Shown piece after piece: positions 8,460 through 16,329 of a stretch of DNA of 17,500 nucleotides (positions within the stretch are counted from its first letter, which is position 1; each line of letters opens with the position of its first letter). The position numbers and the translations under genes were made by a program. The notes under the pieces were generated by a model. That model was not told where the DNA came from. It saw nothing but the letters and a program-made list of their open reading frames with translations, and made no database searches. Origin of the DNA: Glandiceps talaboti (Eukaryota > Hemichordata > Enteropneusta > Spengelidae); NCBI RefSeq assembly GCF_964340395.1, contig NC_135565.1:10729242-10746741 (forward strand), in the 5' to 3' direction.

Positions 8460-11425
8460 ATGACGATTATTTCCATTAATCTTTTTTTCTTATAATTTCT
8501 TTTAGATAACCGCAACATTCCTTGTTTCATTGGGTACATTTATCATTGGAGTTTTGATATTAATAATAACAACAGAGTCGATTCGATACAGTAGCTATGA
8601 ATGTCGAAATGAGGATTGTACCGGAAGAGTAAGTTTTACCTCAATTACTGTTTATGGCTAGGCAGTCAGGCAGGACATTCTGAACATGCACATTATATAG
8701 TTAGACCAAATGTGACTAAGCCTATACAGCAACAAAATTTGAAATAGGTTCTCACACTTGATGGGGTACATAACCCCCACTCTCTTTTCCAACATTGGTG
8801 TAAATTTTGAATTCGCTTCATAGTGAAATTTTTCATTTAGTAACTATGTACGCAAGTCTGTATAAGCATTCATTCTCACAAACCTGACTTGTTTTTCCCG
8901 TCATTCAAATGCAAGTTATTTAGCTTTTTTTTCAATTTTGATTATATTATACATGAATAGCTACAAAACAAATTCAAACAACTAGATTGTGTTATGTGAT
9001 TGTGAAGTGTGTAAGTTGATATAAATTATTGATAGAAGGGGTGTAATTTTGTTGTTGTTGTTGTTGTTGTTGTTGTAAGAAATTGTAACAGCATTCATTA
9101 TTCATTTGTTAGTCCTCAAAGGCTACATAGTTCACAACCCACAACTGTACAGAATAAACAAAAACAATTTACATAAAAAAAACTGAAAAGGACGAGTAAA
9201 AACAAAGACAAGGTACACAAATACCACAAAGTAATAACACTGAGACCAACTGGAAAATAATGGAATACATAACTACCTGAACTAGACATCTACCCCACCT
9301 ATTCTAAAATTGACCGTAATCGGAATCACACAAGTTTTTTTTGTTAGGCCTAACTGAATTAATATTGGTGGATAATGTGCTTAATAAGTACACTTTCGAC
9401 GATTTTTTTTAACTACCAAAGAATTTTCATCAGAAAGGTCATATATATTTAAGTACAAAAATCGATAGCCAATTTTGAATTTAAAAAAAAAAATAGGGAT
9501 AGGGGTAGTATTGAATAAGACTTTAAAGTGAATATCGCAAACCTAAATTCACATCAAGCTTTAATGAACTGTAATATTTTTTATGAACAATTCTGTAGTG
9601 AAAATAGATTTTACCCAAGCATATATTATTGAGAACAAACGCGGATTTTATAGTCAAAACACACATTTCACGACAATTTCTATGATATTTTCAAACGCCA
9701 TGACTTTACAGTAATTGGAAAAAGTTCTCGTGCTGTTGTCATCACAAATGGGTATTCGTATTGTTATTTCAGTACATCATCTGGCTGTCTACCATTTGTT
9801 TTGCAACGCTGGCAACCGTTGTGGCCGTTGTTGGTGGTACTCTTTGTATAACAGGAACATGCTCCTCCCAAGGATGTAATCAATGTAGCAGTTGTACATG
9901 TACATGTAAAACATGTTGTGGTGATGTCCCTATTTTCCATGTGGTAAGCTACCTAATACACGATTTACAAAGGTTATAACACATAATTATAAGCAGCTCA
10001 GCGTTTTTAGCATTGAGTCTTAAGCTTGGTCGACGATCCTCATCAGAATGACAAATTCAATAGTTACAATTTACCACTAGGTTGGGGTATGATCGGCTGA
10101 TTGTACATAGATTTTATTAGCTATCTAGTGATCAGCTCTAACAATGGAATTTTTATGGATGAACAGTATGACATTTTTCTACAGTATAAATGATAACTCA
10201 GTAGTGTAGTGGAATGTTACCGTCCGTATATGCCAGTTTACACCTTCAAATTGTGATGTTATTGACCCTCATCACGTCAATCAGATTACAACCCGATGGT
10301 CATGCGTAAACGTCCATATTATGGCTCTGAAATAATAGATAAGTGATGCAGATGTTTAGAGCAGAGGACTAGAAACTCAGAGGTCATGGGTTCAAATCTC
10401 ACTGAAGACAAGGGGCTTTCTATGACCGACGCAACCTGAGATAGACTCTCTCACCAGTCCTCGGGAGCATCGCAATAACATTGAGCATCCGGTAACACGT
10501 CAACAAATAATTAAAAACTGAATTTTATTTTCCCTTGAAAATAGGATTAAAAAATATGATAAGTATCTGCTGGTTTATTTTCATCAAAAGGTACACATCA
10601 GTGATTGGGAGGACAAAGGAGCGTCTACAGCTGTGCTTGGCTATCTACAACAAAGTCTTGCACGTCATGTTCCTGCTGGTCAAAGAAATGTTGGAGGAGG
10701 TTAGTGTTACTTGTAAATACATTTATTTTCTTGTCATAGAATATACCCATGTTCATTATACAACCCGTAACACCCAAGTAATACGATTCCACTGTGTCTC
10801 ATCACATCCTCTTTTAGCGTTCATATCAATTATATCGTATCTTAATAAACGTACATTCCTAGTATGGTGCCTATCTCCTAAAGTCAATTTGTATAGTATC
10901 AACTGACGGCACATTGACTGGTTTCATGCTGTTATGTTTTACTTTTACATAATAGTGCCGTAACTGTTAATATAGTCAGCTCACAATGAGATCTAGACGC
11001 TAGTTTGCGGCATATTATATCAGATTCATTTAGTCATTGATGAATTACGTTATCTACATTGGTATCACCCGTCAATACGTGGTTCAATTCAAGTAGGAAG
11101 CCATGATAAAATTGCTTTATAAAATAAAAATCCAAAATGAATACCCAATCTTCATCCACGTGGCCGCTTTAAAGACAAACCTGTACCGTTGTATACATAT
11201 GTCATTTTAAGTACACAGACTGCCAATACGCTTTGGCAGATATTAAAGAGCTAGCCAGCAGTCACATAACTGTAAATCCGTTCATAGAATCTCAGATAAG
11301 ATGGTCACAATAGTGATATTATTTTTTTGTTTAATTAATTGTTTCTTACTTTTAATATTTCAGACCGACGTACTGAACATATGGCCTTCTCAAATCCAGA
11401 AGACCACGAACTCGGAGAATTTTAA
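7240..11425 (+). CDS. CD20/MS4A-like four-transmembrane protein (gene B), six coding exons
   Basis: Proposed join: 7240-7521, 8171-8227, 8506-8628, 9773-9943, 10591-10699, 11364-11425, about 267 residues. Every intron is GT-AG. The first four junctions are phase 0 and the last is phase 1. Predicted membrane helices lie near residues 54-79, 88-108, 114-136 and 155-181. The segment GPFGAGIFFICFGSVGVW spanning exons 1-2 resembles the second helix of CD20/MS4A proteins, which usually have 200-300 residues, cytoplasmic termini and a larger loop between helices 3 and 4. That loop is short here and holds CRNEDC (Cys146, Cys151), a possible disulfide. After helix 4 come about eight cysteines in 20 residues, possible lipidation or metal sites. 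The N-terminus (1-50) is polar, rich in Thr, Asn and Gly. Family function (membrane scaffold, channel or receptor partner) is known only for vertebrate members, so the role here is unknown. A tandem paralogue lies upstream. TMEM or other tetraspan families are alternatives. Confidence 0.72.
7563..7938 (+). repeat. Composite tetranucleotide repeat in gene B intron 1
   Basis: About 375 bases of TCTA, TCTG, TCCG and TGCC units, with (TCTA)n blocks at both ends and TCTG/TCCG/TGCC runs between. It begins about 40 bases after the exon 1 donor. Overlapping frames rich in Leu-Ser-Val-Cys or Leu-Ser-Ile-Tyr are products of the repeat. Confidence 0.95.
8171..8227 (+). CDS. Gene B coding exon 2 (second helix)
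   Basis: This 57-base exon lies between the acceptor TTTCTCTCAG and the donor GTGAGTAAG. It encodes 19 residues, FICFGSVGVWSSYSRTRVS, in phase 0 on both sides. The Phe-Ile-x-Phe-Gly-Ser pattern continues helix 2 from exon 1, as in CD20-family proteins, and the Ser/Arg residues after it would start the cytoplasmic loop. Confidence 0.7.
8340..8470 (+). repeat. GCT and GAT trinucleotide tracts in gene B intron 2
   Basis: A short GCT run (8340-8355) is followed by GAT units, a G-rich interruption, and a long (GAT)n run at about 8404-8458. It fills nearly half of the 278-base intron and ends 36 bases before the exon 3 acceptor. The poly-Asp and poly-Ile frames over it are not genes. Confidence 0.95.
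8506..8628 (+). CDS. Gene B coding exon 3 (third helix and cysteine loop)
   Basis: This 123-base phase-0 exon lies between acceptor TTTCTTTTAG and donor GTAAGT. It encodes 41 residues: helix 3 (ITATFLVSLGTFIIGVLILI) followed by a loop ending CRNEDCTGR. The two cysteines five residues apart fall in the predicted extracellular loop. In CD20 a loop disulfide sits in the corresponding place, but with wider spacing. Confidence 0.72.
8629..9772 (+). other. Gene B intron 3
   Basis: A 1144-base intron, AT-rich, containing a (GTT)n run at 9051-9076. No other repeat family or exon is recognised. Confidence 0.6.
9773..9943 (+). CDS. Gene B coding exon 4 (fourth helix and Cys-rich stretch)
   Basis: This 171-base phase-0 exon has acceptor TTGTTATTTCAG and donor GTAAGC. 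It encodes 57 residues: helix 4 (IIWLSTICFATLATVVAVVG), then a stretch with cysteines at residues 184, 189, 192, 195, 197, 199, 202 and 203, ending PIFHV. The alternating CTCTCKTCC run would lie on the cytoplasmic side if the topology is CD20-like. Confidence 0.75.
10340..10510 (+). mobile_element. tRNA-derived SINE-like element in gene B intron 4
   Basis: GGTTCAAATC at 10389-10398 fits a pol III B box. Upstream, GATGCAGATGTTTAGAGCAG (10347) resembles a decayed A box and D arm, at a tRNA-like spacing of about 40 bases. The tail beyond (CTCACTGAAGACAAGGGG and on) is not tRNA. No clear poly-A end or target duplication was found. It sits about 80 bases upstream of candidate exon 5. Confidence 0.5.
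10591..10699 (+). CDS. Gene B candidate coding exon 5
   Basis: This 109-base exon is inferred from reading frame. Its acceptor (TTTTCATCAAAAG) is weak and its donor is GTTAGT. Read in phase 0 it is open: it starts VHISDWEDKGAST and ends GQRNVGGG plus one base. That one base makes the last exon read in a frame whose stop is shared with the gene A copy. It would be the hydrophilic cytoplasmic tail. If it is skipped, exon 4 would join exon 6 in phase 0 and give a different 22-residue tail. A longer reading frame over the same bases is treated as a shadow. Confidence 0.5.
10700..11363 (+). other. Gene B intron 5, paralogous to 1-878
   Basis: Similarity to the gene A intron begins at about 10773 and runs to about 11080. 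It then breaks around an inverted 70-base segment (11088-11157) and resumes for the last 80 bases before the acceptor. The middle part, 11158-11280, has no match in A. Confidence 0.6.
11364..11425 (+). CDS. Gene B terminal coding exon
   Basis: Acceptor TTTAATATTTCAG precedes a 62-base coding segment ending in TAA. Entered in phase 1 it reads RRTEHMAFSNPEDHELGEF and stop. The gene A copy (879-940) has the same length and stop in this frame, with mostly conservative changes (S/T, I/M, S/A, F/L, one I/H). The phase-0 reading is also open in both copies but ends at different places (11429-11431 here, much later in A), which argues against it. FSNPED and the final GEF are shared between copies. 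Confidence 0.6.
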
Positions 11426-11534
11426 GAAGTGATACTGAATGATTTAAAAAAAAATATATATCAAAAACTGTTCTATCTTATCAAAAATGTGTGGTAACAA
11501 TAATTTCTTAATATGTTGAGATGTTGGAAAGTTA

Positions 11535-11558
11535 ATACGGCGTATTCCGGTTATCGAA
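11535..11558 (+). repeat. Left terminal inverted repeat
   Basis: Pairs with 13334-13357. Its first 13 bases, AATACGGCGTATT including one flanking base, are almost self-palindromic, which accounts for the single mismatch between the two ends. Confidence 0.85.
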
Positions 11559-11633
11559 CTTCCGGTTGTTTCGCAGGAAAGTATCGCGAGAGGGCGCACC
11601 ATATCTGACAAAGTGAGGGCCAGAATTTTCGTC

Positions 11634-12009
11634 ATGGCATCTAATAGTATGGCGATGTATGAAGCTGTCAACAAAATGGGCGTAAAAGAACTCCGTGCAT
11701 TCATAAAAGAGTGGAAAATTACTACTTCTAAATCTACTAGATATCGCCAGAAATGCTGTCAACCTTGGTCTTGAAACACTAGAAAATGATAATTTTCTGA
11801 GAGAACGGAAGAGGAGACGAATAGTGGATGTCAAGCATCAAAAGATAGAACTAATCGACAGCGGAAACATTGAAAGTTGGACGGAGGACCTTCGAAATAT
11901 ACCCGATGTAGACATGATAAACATATTTCTTTACCTTACTGGTGTCTGTTGCTTGACAAAAGAACGATTAGAAAATTACAAATCTGACAACAGCTTCCAA
12001 TCTGATTAA
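11634..12009 (+). pseudogene. Broken transposon gene fragment, YqaJ/SWIM-type protein N-terminus suspected
   Basis: An ATG at 11634 opens a frame with MGVKELRAFIKEW, like a SAP-type helix. A frameshift near 11730 moves the coding signal to the frame reading LLDIARNAVNLGLE, then WTEDLRNIPDVDM, FLYLTGVCCLTKE and LENYKSDNSF. The foldback element inserted at 11998 then cuts the frame. The SAP-like start plus a W-DL-P...YL...YKS pattern resembles the N-terminus of animal transposon proteins with SWIM and YqaJ nuclease domains. That is recollection of the family, not a search. Neither nuclease nor zinc-finger residues are present in this fragment. Confidence 0.4.
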
Positions 12010-12239
12010 AATCCGATGTAGATGTTGGCTGATCGTTCATTGCTATTTTACCTTCGTTATTTTGCCTGAATTGACCTTCTTGGTACATGTTTACATTTTT
12101 TAGCTTGCCTGATCGCCTCCTCTACGATCAGGATAAAAAATGTAAACATGTACCAAGAAAAATAATATCAGGCAAAATAACGAAGGTAAAATAGCAATGA
12201 ACGATTAGCCGACATCTACATCGGATTTTAATCAGATTG
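11998..12239 (+). mobile_element. Nested foldback element 1, 9-bp target duplication (MULE-like)
   Basis: This 242-base near-perfect palindrome has arms of about 115 bases starting CAATCTGATTAAAATCCGAT and a loop of only nine bases (CCTCCTCTA). The exact 9-base direct repeat AACAGCTTC flanks it (11989-11997, 12240-12248). Long terminal inverted repeats with a 9-base duplication are typical of Mutator-like elements, so this is a likely non-autonomous member. It has no coding capacity and interrupts the broken gene of its host transposon. Confidence 0.8.
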
Positions 12240-12651
12240 AACAGCTTCCAGCTACAGTCATTGCAATATTGAGAGTTCGGTCGACAATTACCAAGCCACA
12301 TGTTTATATTGTAACTGATGTCGCCGCATACTTAGGCCTTTCTTGTTTATTAGAACAGTGGTGTAGCACCACGGGTGAAATCATAAAACTTTGTCCGGAA
12401 AAAAACATTTCATGTACTGGTTATAAGTTGGCATAAACATATTTGTATTGATATACTCATCTTTACTATCACACTTTGATTAGCTTGCTATTCTTTATTC
12501 AGGACCATCAGTGTATAAAAAACCCCATTGAAGTCGGCAACGAATCATAAATATTGTTATTATGATTGATGTACCACACCGCCCACCCCTTCAATGAATC
12601 GGCCTTCCATGTAACGTTTACGTGGTTCACTCATCATACCATGTCTTATAC

Positions 12652-12874
12652 CGATCTGATTAAAATCCGATGTACATGTCGGCTGATCGTTCATTGCTAT
12701 TTTACCTTCGTTATTTTGCCTGAATTGACCTTCGTGGTACATGTTTACGTTTTTGTCCTGATCGGTAGAGGAGGCGATCAAACATGTACCACGAAGGTCA
12801 ATTCAGGCACAATAACGAAAGTAAAATAGCAATGAACGATTAGCCGACATCTACATCGGATTTTAATCAGATTG
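12652..12874 (+). mobile_element. Nested foldback element 2, same family
   Basis: 223 bases with the same arms as the element at 11998, flanked by GTCTTATAC (12643-12651) and GTTTTATAC (12875-12883), a 9-base duplication with one change. The right arm lacks about 17 bases next to the loop. Its loop reads as the reverse complement of the loop in the first copy. Overlapping frames at 12560-12829 on both strands are products of the palindrome. Confidence 0.8.
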
Positions 12875-13043
12875 GTTTTATACAAGCTGCAATAACTGTA
12901 GCGTATATTGTGATTTTGAGGGTTCTTTCCTCTGTTTTTGTACCTTTTTCCGTTCCGATGTTTGACTGGAAGCAATCGCTACAATTTCTCCAACGGTAAC
13001 GCAAATGGACGAGGTCACACTGAAAACGTGAGTGAGATGTCAG

Positions 13044-13290
13044 TGTACTACCCGTTTCAAAATGTTGCTACTTTTGGGTTTTCCTCACGGTCGAATTGTA
13101 GAGCCAAACTTACGCGAAATATTAGGAGAACAAGAGGTTAATTTGCTATTTCGTTATTTGATGGGCGATAATGCAATATTATAGCGTAAAGTTACGGGGA
13201 ATGACAGAAAATCTTTAGTCAGTGGTTACGATGCCTATAGACTCTATGCTCTACAATTCTGGCCCTCACTTCCGGTTCTAAAACAGCGCC
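13044..13290 (+). pseudogene. Possible decayed coding remnant at the right end of the transposon
   Basis: From about 13044 one frame reads coding-like residues such as LREILGEQEVNLLFRYLMGD, then a TAG, then KSLVSGYDAYRLYALQFWPS before reaching the subterminal repeat. A GTGAGT just upstream (13028) could be a splice donor. I do not recognise the product; it may be another piece of the transposon's protein or chance. Confidence 0.2.
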
Positions 13291-13333
13291 CCTAGTGGCC
13301 AAACAATCATATCTTTTATCTTTTCGGGGCTTC

Positions 13334-13357
13334 TTCGATAACCGGAATACGGCGTAT
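13334..13357 (-). repeat. Right terminal inverted repeat
   Basis: Reverse complement of 11535-11558 with one mismatch at the centre of the terminal palindrome. It is followed by the TA target copy and then by sequence paralogous to 1045 onward. Confidence 0.85.
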
Positions 13358-13359
13358 TA

Positions 13360-13702
13360 GGAATTAACACCAGCAGAGTTAAAGGTGTAGGGAGTTATTA
13401 ACTTTCACAGAACGTAAAGTGTGATTTCTTTGCCAGCTTCTGATATGACCAGCATAGGTATGCTAGGAGTTTATCTTTTGCGGATAAAGAGTGAATTTTT
13501 TCTTGTTTTATAATGTTTTCTCGTCTTATAGATGTCTCTAACTATCGAGATTGATAATCATACACTCTATTGAATGATCCTTATATAGTTCTATTTGTCT
13601 CCTCATACATTGGTTGTGAAATCTAACTGGAATAGTATATGAAGTTAAAACAATGTGACGAAGTTACTTGAAAAAGTGTAAATCACAAGACGGTAACAAT
13701 GG
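13360..13702 (+). repeat. Gene B 3' flank beyond the transposon, paralogous to 1043-1385
   Basis: It resumes the alignment with copy A at GAATTAACACC and runs through TTTTGCGG, TATCGAGATT and GTAAANCACAA to about 13702, where similarity ends just before the next inverted-repeat element. No gene is seen. Confidence 0.65.
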
Positions 13703-13710
13703 CAATAATG

Positions 13711-14142
13711 TTCGACCAACTGTATCTCTTAGCCTGTCTCAAGCTGTGCTAAAACTGCCTACTAAAGTCAAGTTTCTCTATTGATCACATAATAATCTTT
13801 CACTACTTGATGTTTAATTACTGTACATTTTACCAGTGAAGATTTAAGTAGAGTTTTCCGGATAGCTAGCGACACTGTGGGATATCTAATCTTGTAGAAT
13901 AAACAAAGTTGCAATGTGTATTGTGTTCTAGTTGCTAATTTAACAACAAATGTTGGAGTTGTTTGTTAGCCATCTGAGTGAAGTGAGTGAGTGTATGTAT
14001 GTGTCATTATCTGTGGAGTGACCAGCCAGCCTTATGAACAATTTGTTTACAATGAAAGATTACACTGTGATCAATAGAGAAACTTGCTGCTTGTAGGTAG
14101 TTTTAGCACAGCTTGAGACAGGCCGAGAGATAGTTGGTCGAA
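13711..14142 (+). mobile_element. Two-armed inverted-repeat element
   Basis: The left arm (13711 to about 13801, starting TTCGACCAACTGTATCTC) is the reverse complement of the right arm (about 14057-14142, ending TAGTTGGTCGAA), with a few mismatches. Shared internal words include GCCTGTCTCAAGCTGTGCTA and TTTCTCTATTGATCAC. The 432-base element has no coding frame. No convincing target duplication is seen at either edge. A one-armed relative is at 5364-5708. Confidence 0.7.
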
Positions 14143-14743
14143 GTTCATTGTAAATGCATTCTTAACATTATGAAGTTCACGGTTATTAATACTGAGCATT
14201 AGCAAAGGAAAGGAGAAATAATTGTTAGAGTTAAAGCCTATTAGATTAAACACCACAAATTTAAGAAATACTCTTTTCAAGATTATATATGCATTATTAT
14301 AATAGTGAGGCAAAAATGACAAAAGGAATGTTTGAAAATAGGGTAGGTAGGTAGTTCGGGATTTTCTTTTATTCTACATCTAACTTTTTTCATTACTACA
14401 ACCCAAAGACAATATACTCATTGGTCACAATACTTCAGTAACAGTTAATGAGGTATAAAAGAAGTAAATGAAGACAATTACATGATTCAGAAGTAGACGA
14501 ACACAATATGCAGACTGTGCTGTTACAATCTGAAATGATGTTGTTTCTCTCTGGAATGTGATTTTAAAATTTAGCACCAATGGCGGTGTAATACAACTGT
14601 ATGCCTCATGTGTTATTTTTACAAATACAAAGAAGAACTGGATTGTCTCAACAACAAAAACTCAACTCAAAGAGTTTCCAAGCGTTCTGACTGTGAAATT
14701 TTCGTTTTATAACTACACAATTACTGTACTGTTGGTATGGGCA
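14143..14743. other. Intergenic, nothing recognised
   Basis: AT-rich sequence. A 98-codon frame starting at 14558 runs into the following repeat array and shows no domain. Confidence 0.35.
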
Positions 14744-15480
14744 GTATCTTTGTTGCTGGGTCAATTAGATCAATTTTTTGAATGTTTATCTACTAGCCTA
14801 ACCATACATGTTGTTATCTTTGCAACATACATGATCATTTCTCTGTTGATATAAGTGTGGTATTGTTACTAGGCATTTGTGCATTATCCTTTTGGATGTG
14901 TATCCATGTGACAATCCATATTTCCATCTTTGCAATATACACCTTTATTTGGCGATTGTTATAGGCGTGGTCTTGTTGCTAGGTATATGTATGTCAATTT
15001 TTTGAATGTTTATGTACTTGCCTGTTAATCAATATACCATCATTTGGCTGTTGCTATGGGCATGGTCTTGTTGCTAGAGATACTTGCATACATTTGTATT
15101 CACTTTCCTACCCATCCCTGTTAGTGGATGGTGATGAAATTTGGGCTGGGATGTTTCGAAAGGTGTTATTCTGCAGATGTTGTTCAAAACACATTGACAC
15201 AATTGGCCCTAGAAACCATGACCACGCCTTTAGGAACAACCAAATGTAAGTATAGTTTGTATAGAAAAAAAATATTTTTAGGACCAGTGAATAAATATTA
15301 AATAGTGTATGTAAATATGCTTAGCAACAAGACCATGACCTTAGCAACAATCAAATGATGGTGTATATATTGCAAAGATAAAAAAATGTCACAGTGGTTA
15401 GCATGCGGATAAACATAAAATGTATGCAAATATGCCTAGTAACAAGACCACGCCTATAGCAACGGTCAACGGTTTGTTTA
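14744..15480. repeat. Large inverted repeat built from ~100-bp tandem units
   Basis: On the left, GGCGTGGTCTTGTTGCTAGG-like units recur at about 14747, 14858, 14966 and 15058, separated by TGCAATATA and TGTTGCTAT words. On the right, the reverse complement (AGCAACAAGACCATGACC and AGTAACAAGACCACGCC) occurs at about 15322 and 15436, with a partial unit at 15220. The single-copy centre, about 15100-15215, contains GGTGATGAAATTTGGGCTGG. The whole could be one non-autonomous element with repeat-built arms. Confidence 0.6.
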
Positions 15481-16329
15481 TATGCCAAAATACAGACCCA
15501 CTTCGTATTAGGATTGAAATGTGTGTGTCAAAACAATTGACCAGTAGAGCTATAGAAAAAGCTGGTCAAGAACAGAAGAACAACCCCGTGTATGATTTAT
15601 GGCTCCATCTAAGATATCACCAATGCCAGAAACCCTTGAAACACTGACCTTGATTACCCAACTTCCGTGGCAAAAACACAAAATTTCCAACAACAAAATC
15701 ATCCACCATTTACCTTTTAATGCAATCATTAACTAAATACAAACGGTTGAGTAGTAAGCAGGAAGACTCATTAGTTGCTGAACGTTATCCATTTGTACCA
15801 TACGATCGATGCGCTCGAGTATTCGAATTTATCATCAACCTTCCCAATGACACATAATGTTATTGTATATTCATTGTTTAGACAGTGTATATATATGTCA
15901 ATAGGTTATCACTTTACACCAATCTACAGTTGTAATTCATAAACTGGGCATTGGTGTTCTTAATACACATTTAGAACGTTACAGCTAAAATGAAGCAGGC
16001 TTGGTGTTTCATTCATGTGACATTACGTTTTTAACACAAAGTTACACACATTTCAACTCTGAGCAGGACCCTTTGCCCAATCACATTGAGCACTGATAAG
16101 CATTGTTATTCTTTCACAGTACACTAAAATATGGGCTTCTAGATCTAATGAAAATATTACGCATGGACTTGATGATTTTAATGGCTGGAACTGTTTATTT
16201 TATAATCAACAACTTGACTACTTCTACACCCAAACTGTGCATAGTAAATATGTAATTGTTTCTTTTGTATTAGAGGATGTCTGAGGATGTGTATTAAATG
16301 TCATGCCCCTTGAGTGAAACATCAAGCCA
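15481..16329. other. Intergenic, nothing firm
   Basis: A 75-codon frame ending at 15647 contains NPVYDLWLHLRYHQCQKP, not recognised. No repeat, SINE or promoter signature is evident in the rest. Confidence 0.35.

Larger units (their letters stand above)
11535..13357 (+). mobile_element. DNA transposon remnant with 24-bp TIRs and TA target duplication
   Basis: The left TIR (11535-11558) and right TIR (13334-13357) match at 23 of 24 positions: ATACGSCGTATTCCGGTTAT and four more bases. TA flanks both ends (11533-11534, 13358-13359), and the matching place in copy A has a single TA with no insert. A second inverted pair, AAGTGAGGGCCAGAATT, lies inside the ends (about 11611 and 13258). About 1.34 kb remains once two nested elements are removed. 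It carries a broken gene at 11634-12009. The TA duplication plus that gene suggests an ISL2EU-type element, but Tc1/mariner-like use of TA is also possible. The interior has no intact transposase, so this copy should be inactive. Confidence 0.8.

Noticed and set aside
8228-8539. Poly-Asp (+) and poly-Ile (-) frames
   Set aside because: Products of the GAT repeat in intron 2.
10535-10906. 123-codon + strand frame over candidate exon 5
   Set aside because: It crosses the GTTAGT donor and is in a different frame from the one that joins exons 4 and 6.
11444-11834. Two - strand frames over the left part of the transposon
   Set aside because: Shadows of the better supported, though broken, + strand coding signal.
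12560-12975. Similar protein frames on + and - strands (ending in TFVVHV)
   Set aside because: The mirrored similarity comes from the palindromic foldback element.
14558-14854. 98-codon + strand frame with hydrophobic end
   Set aside because: Its end is made of the minisatellite unit, and no splice or domain evidence supports it.
15391-15415. CACAGTGGTTAGCATGCGG resembling a pol III A box
   Set aside because: No B box follows at tRNA distance and it lies within the inverted minisatellite.
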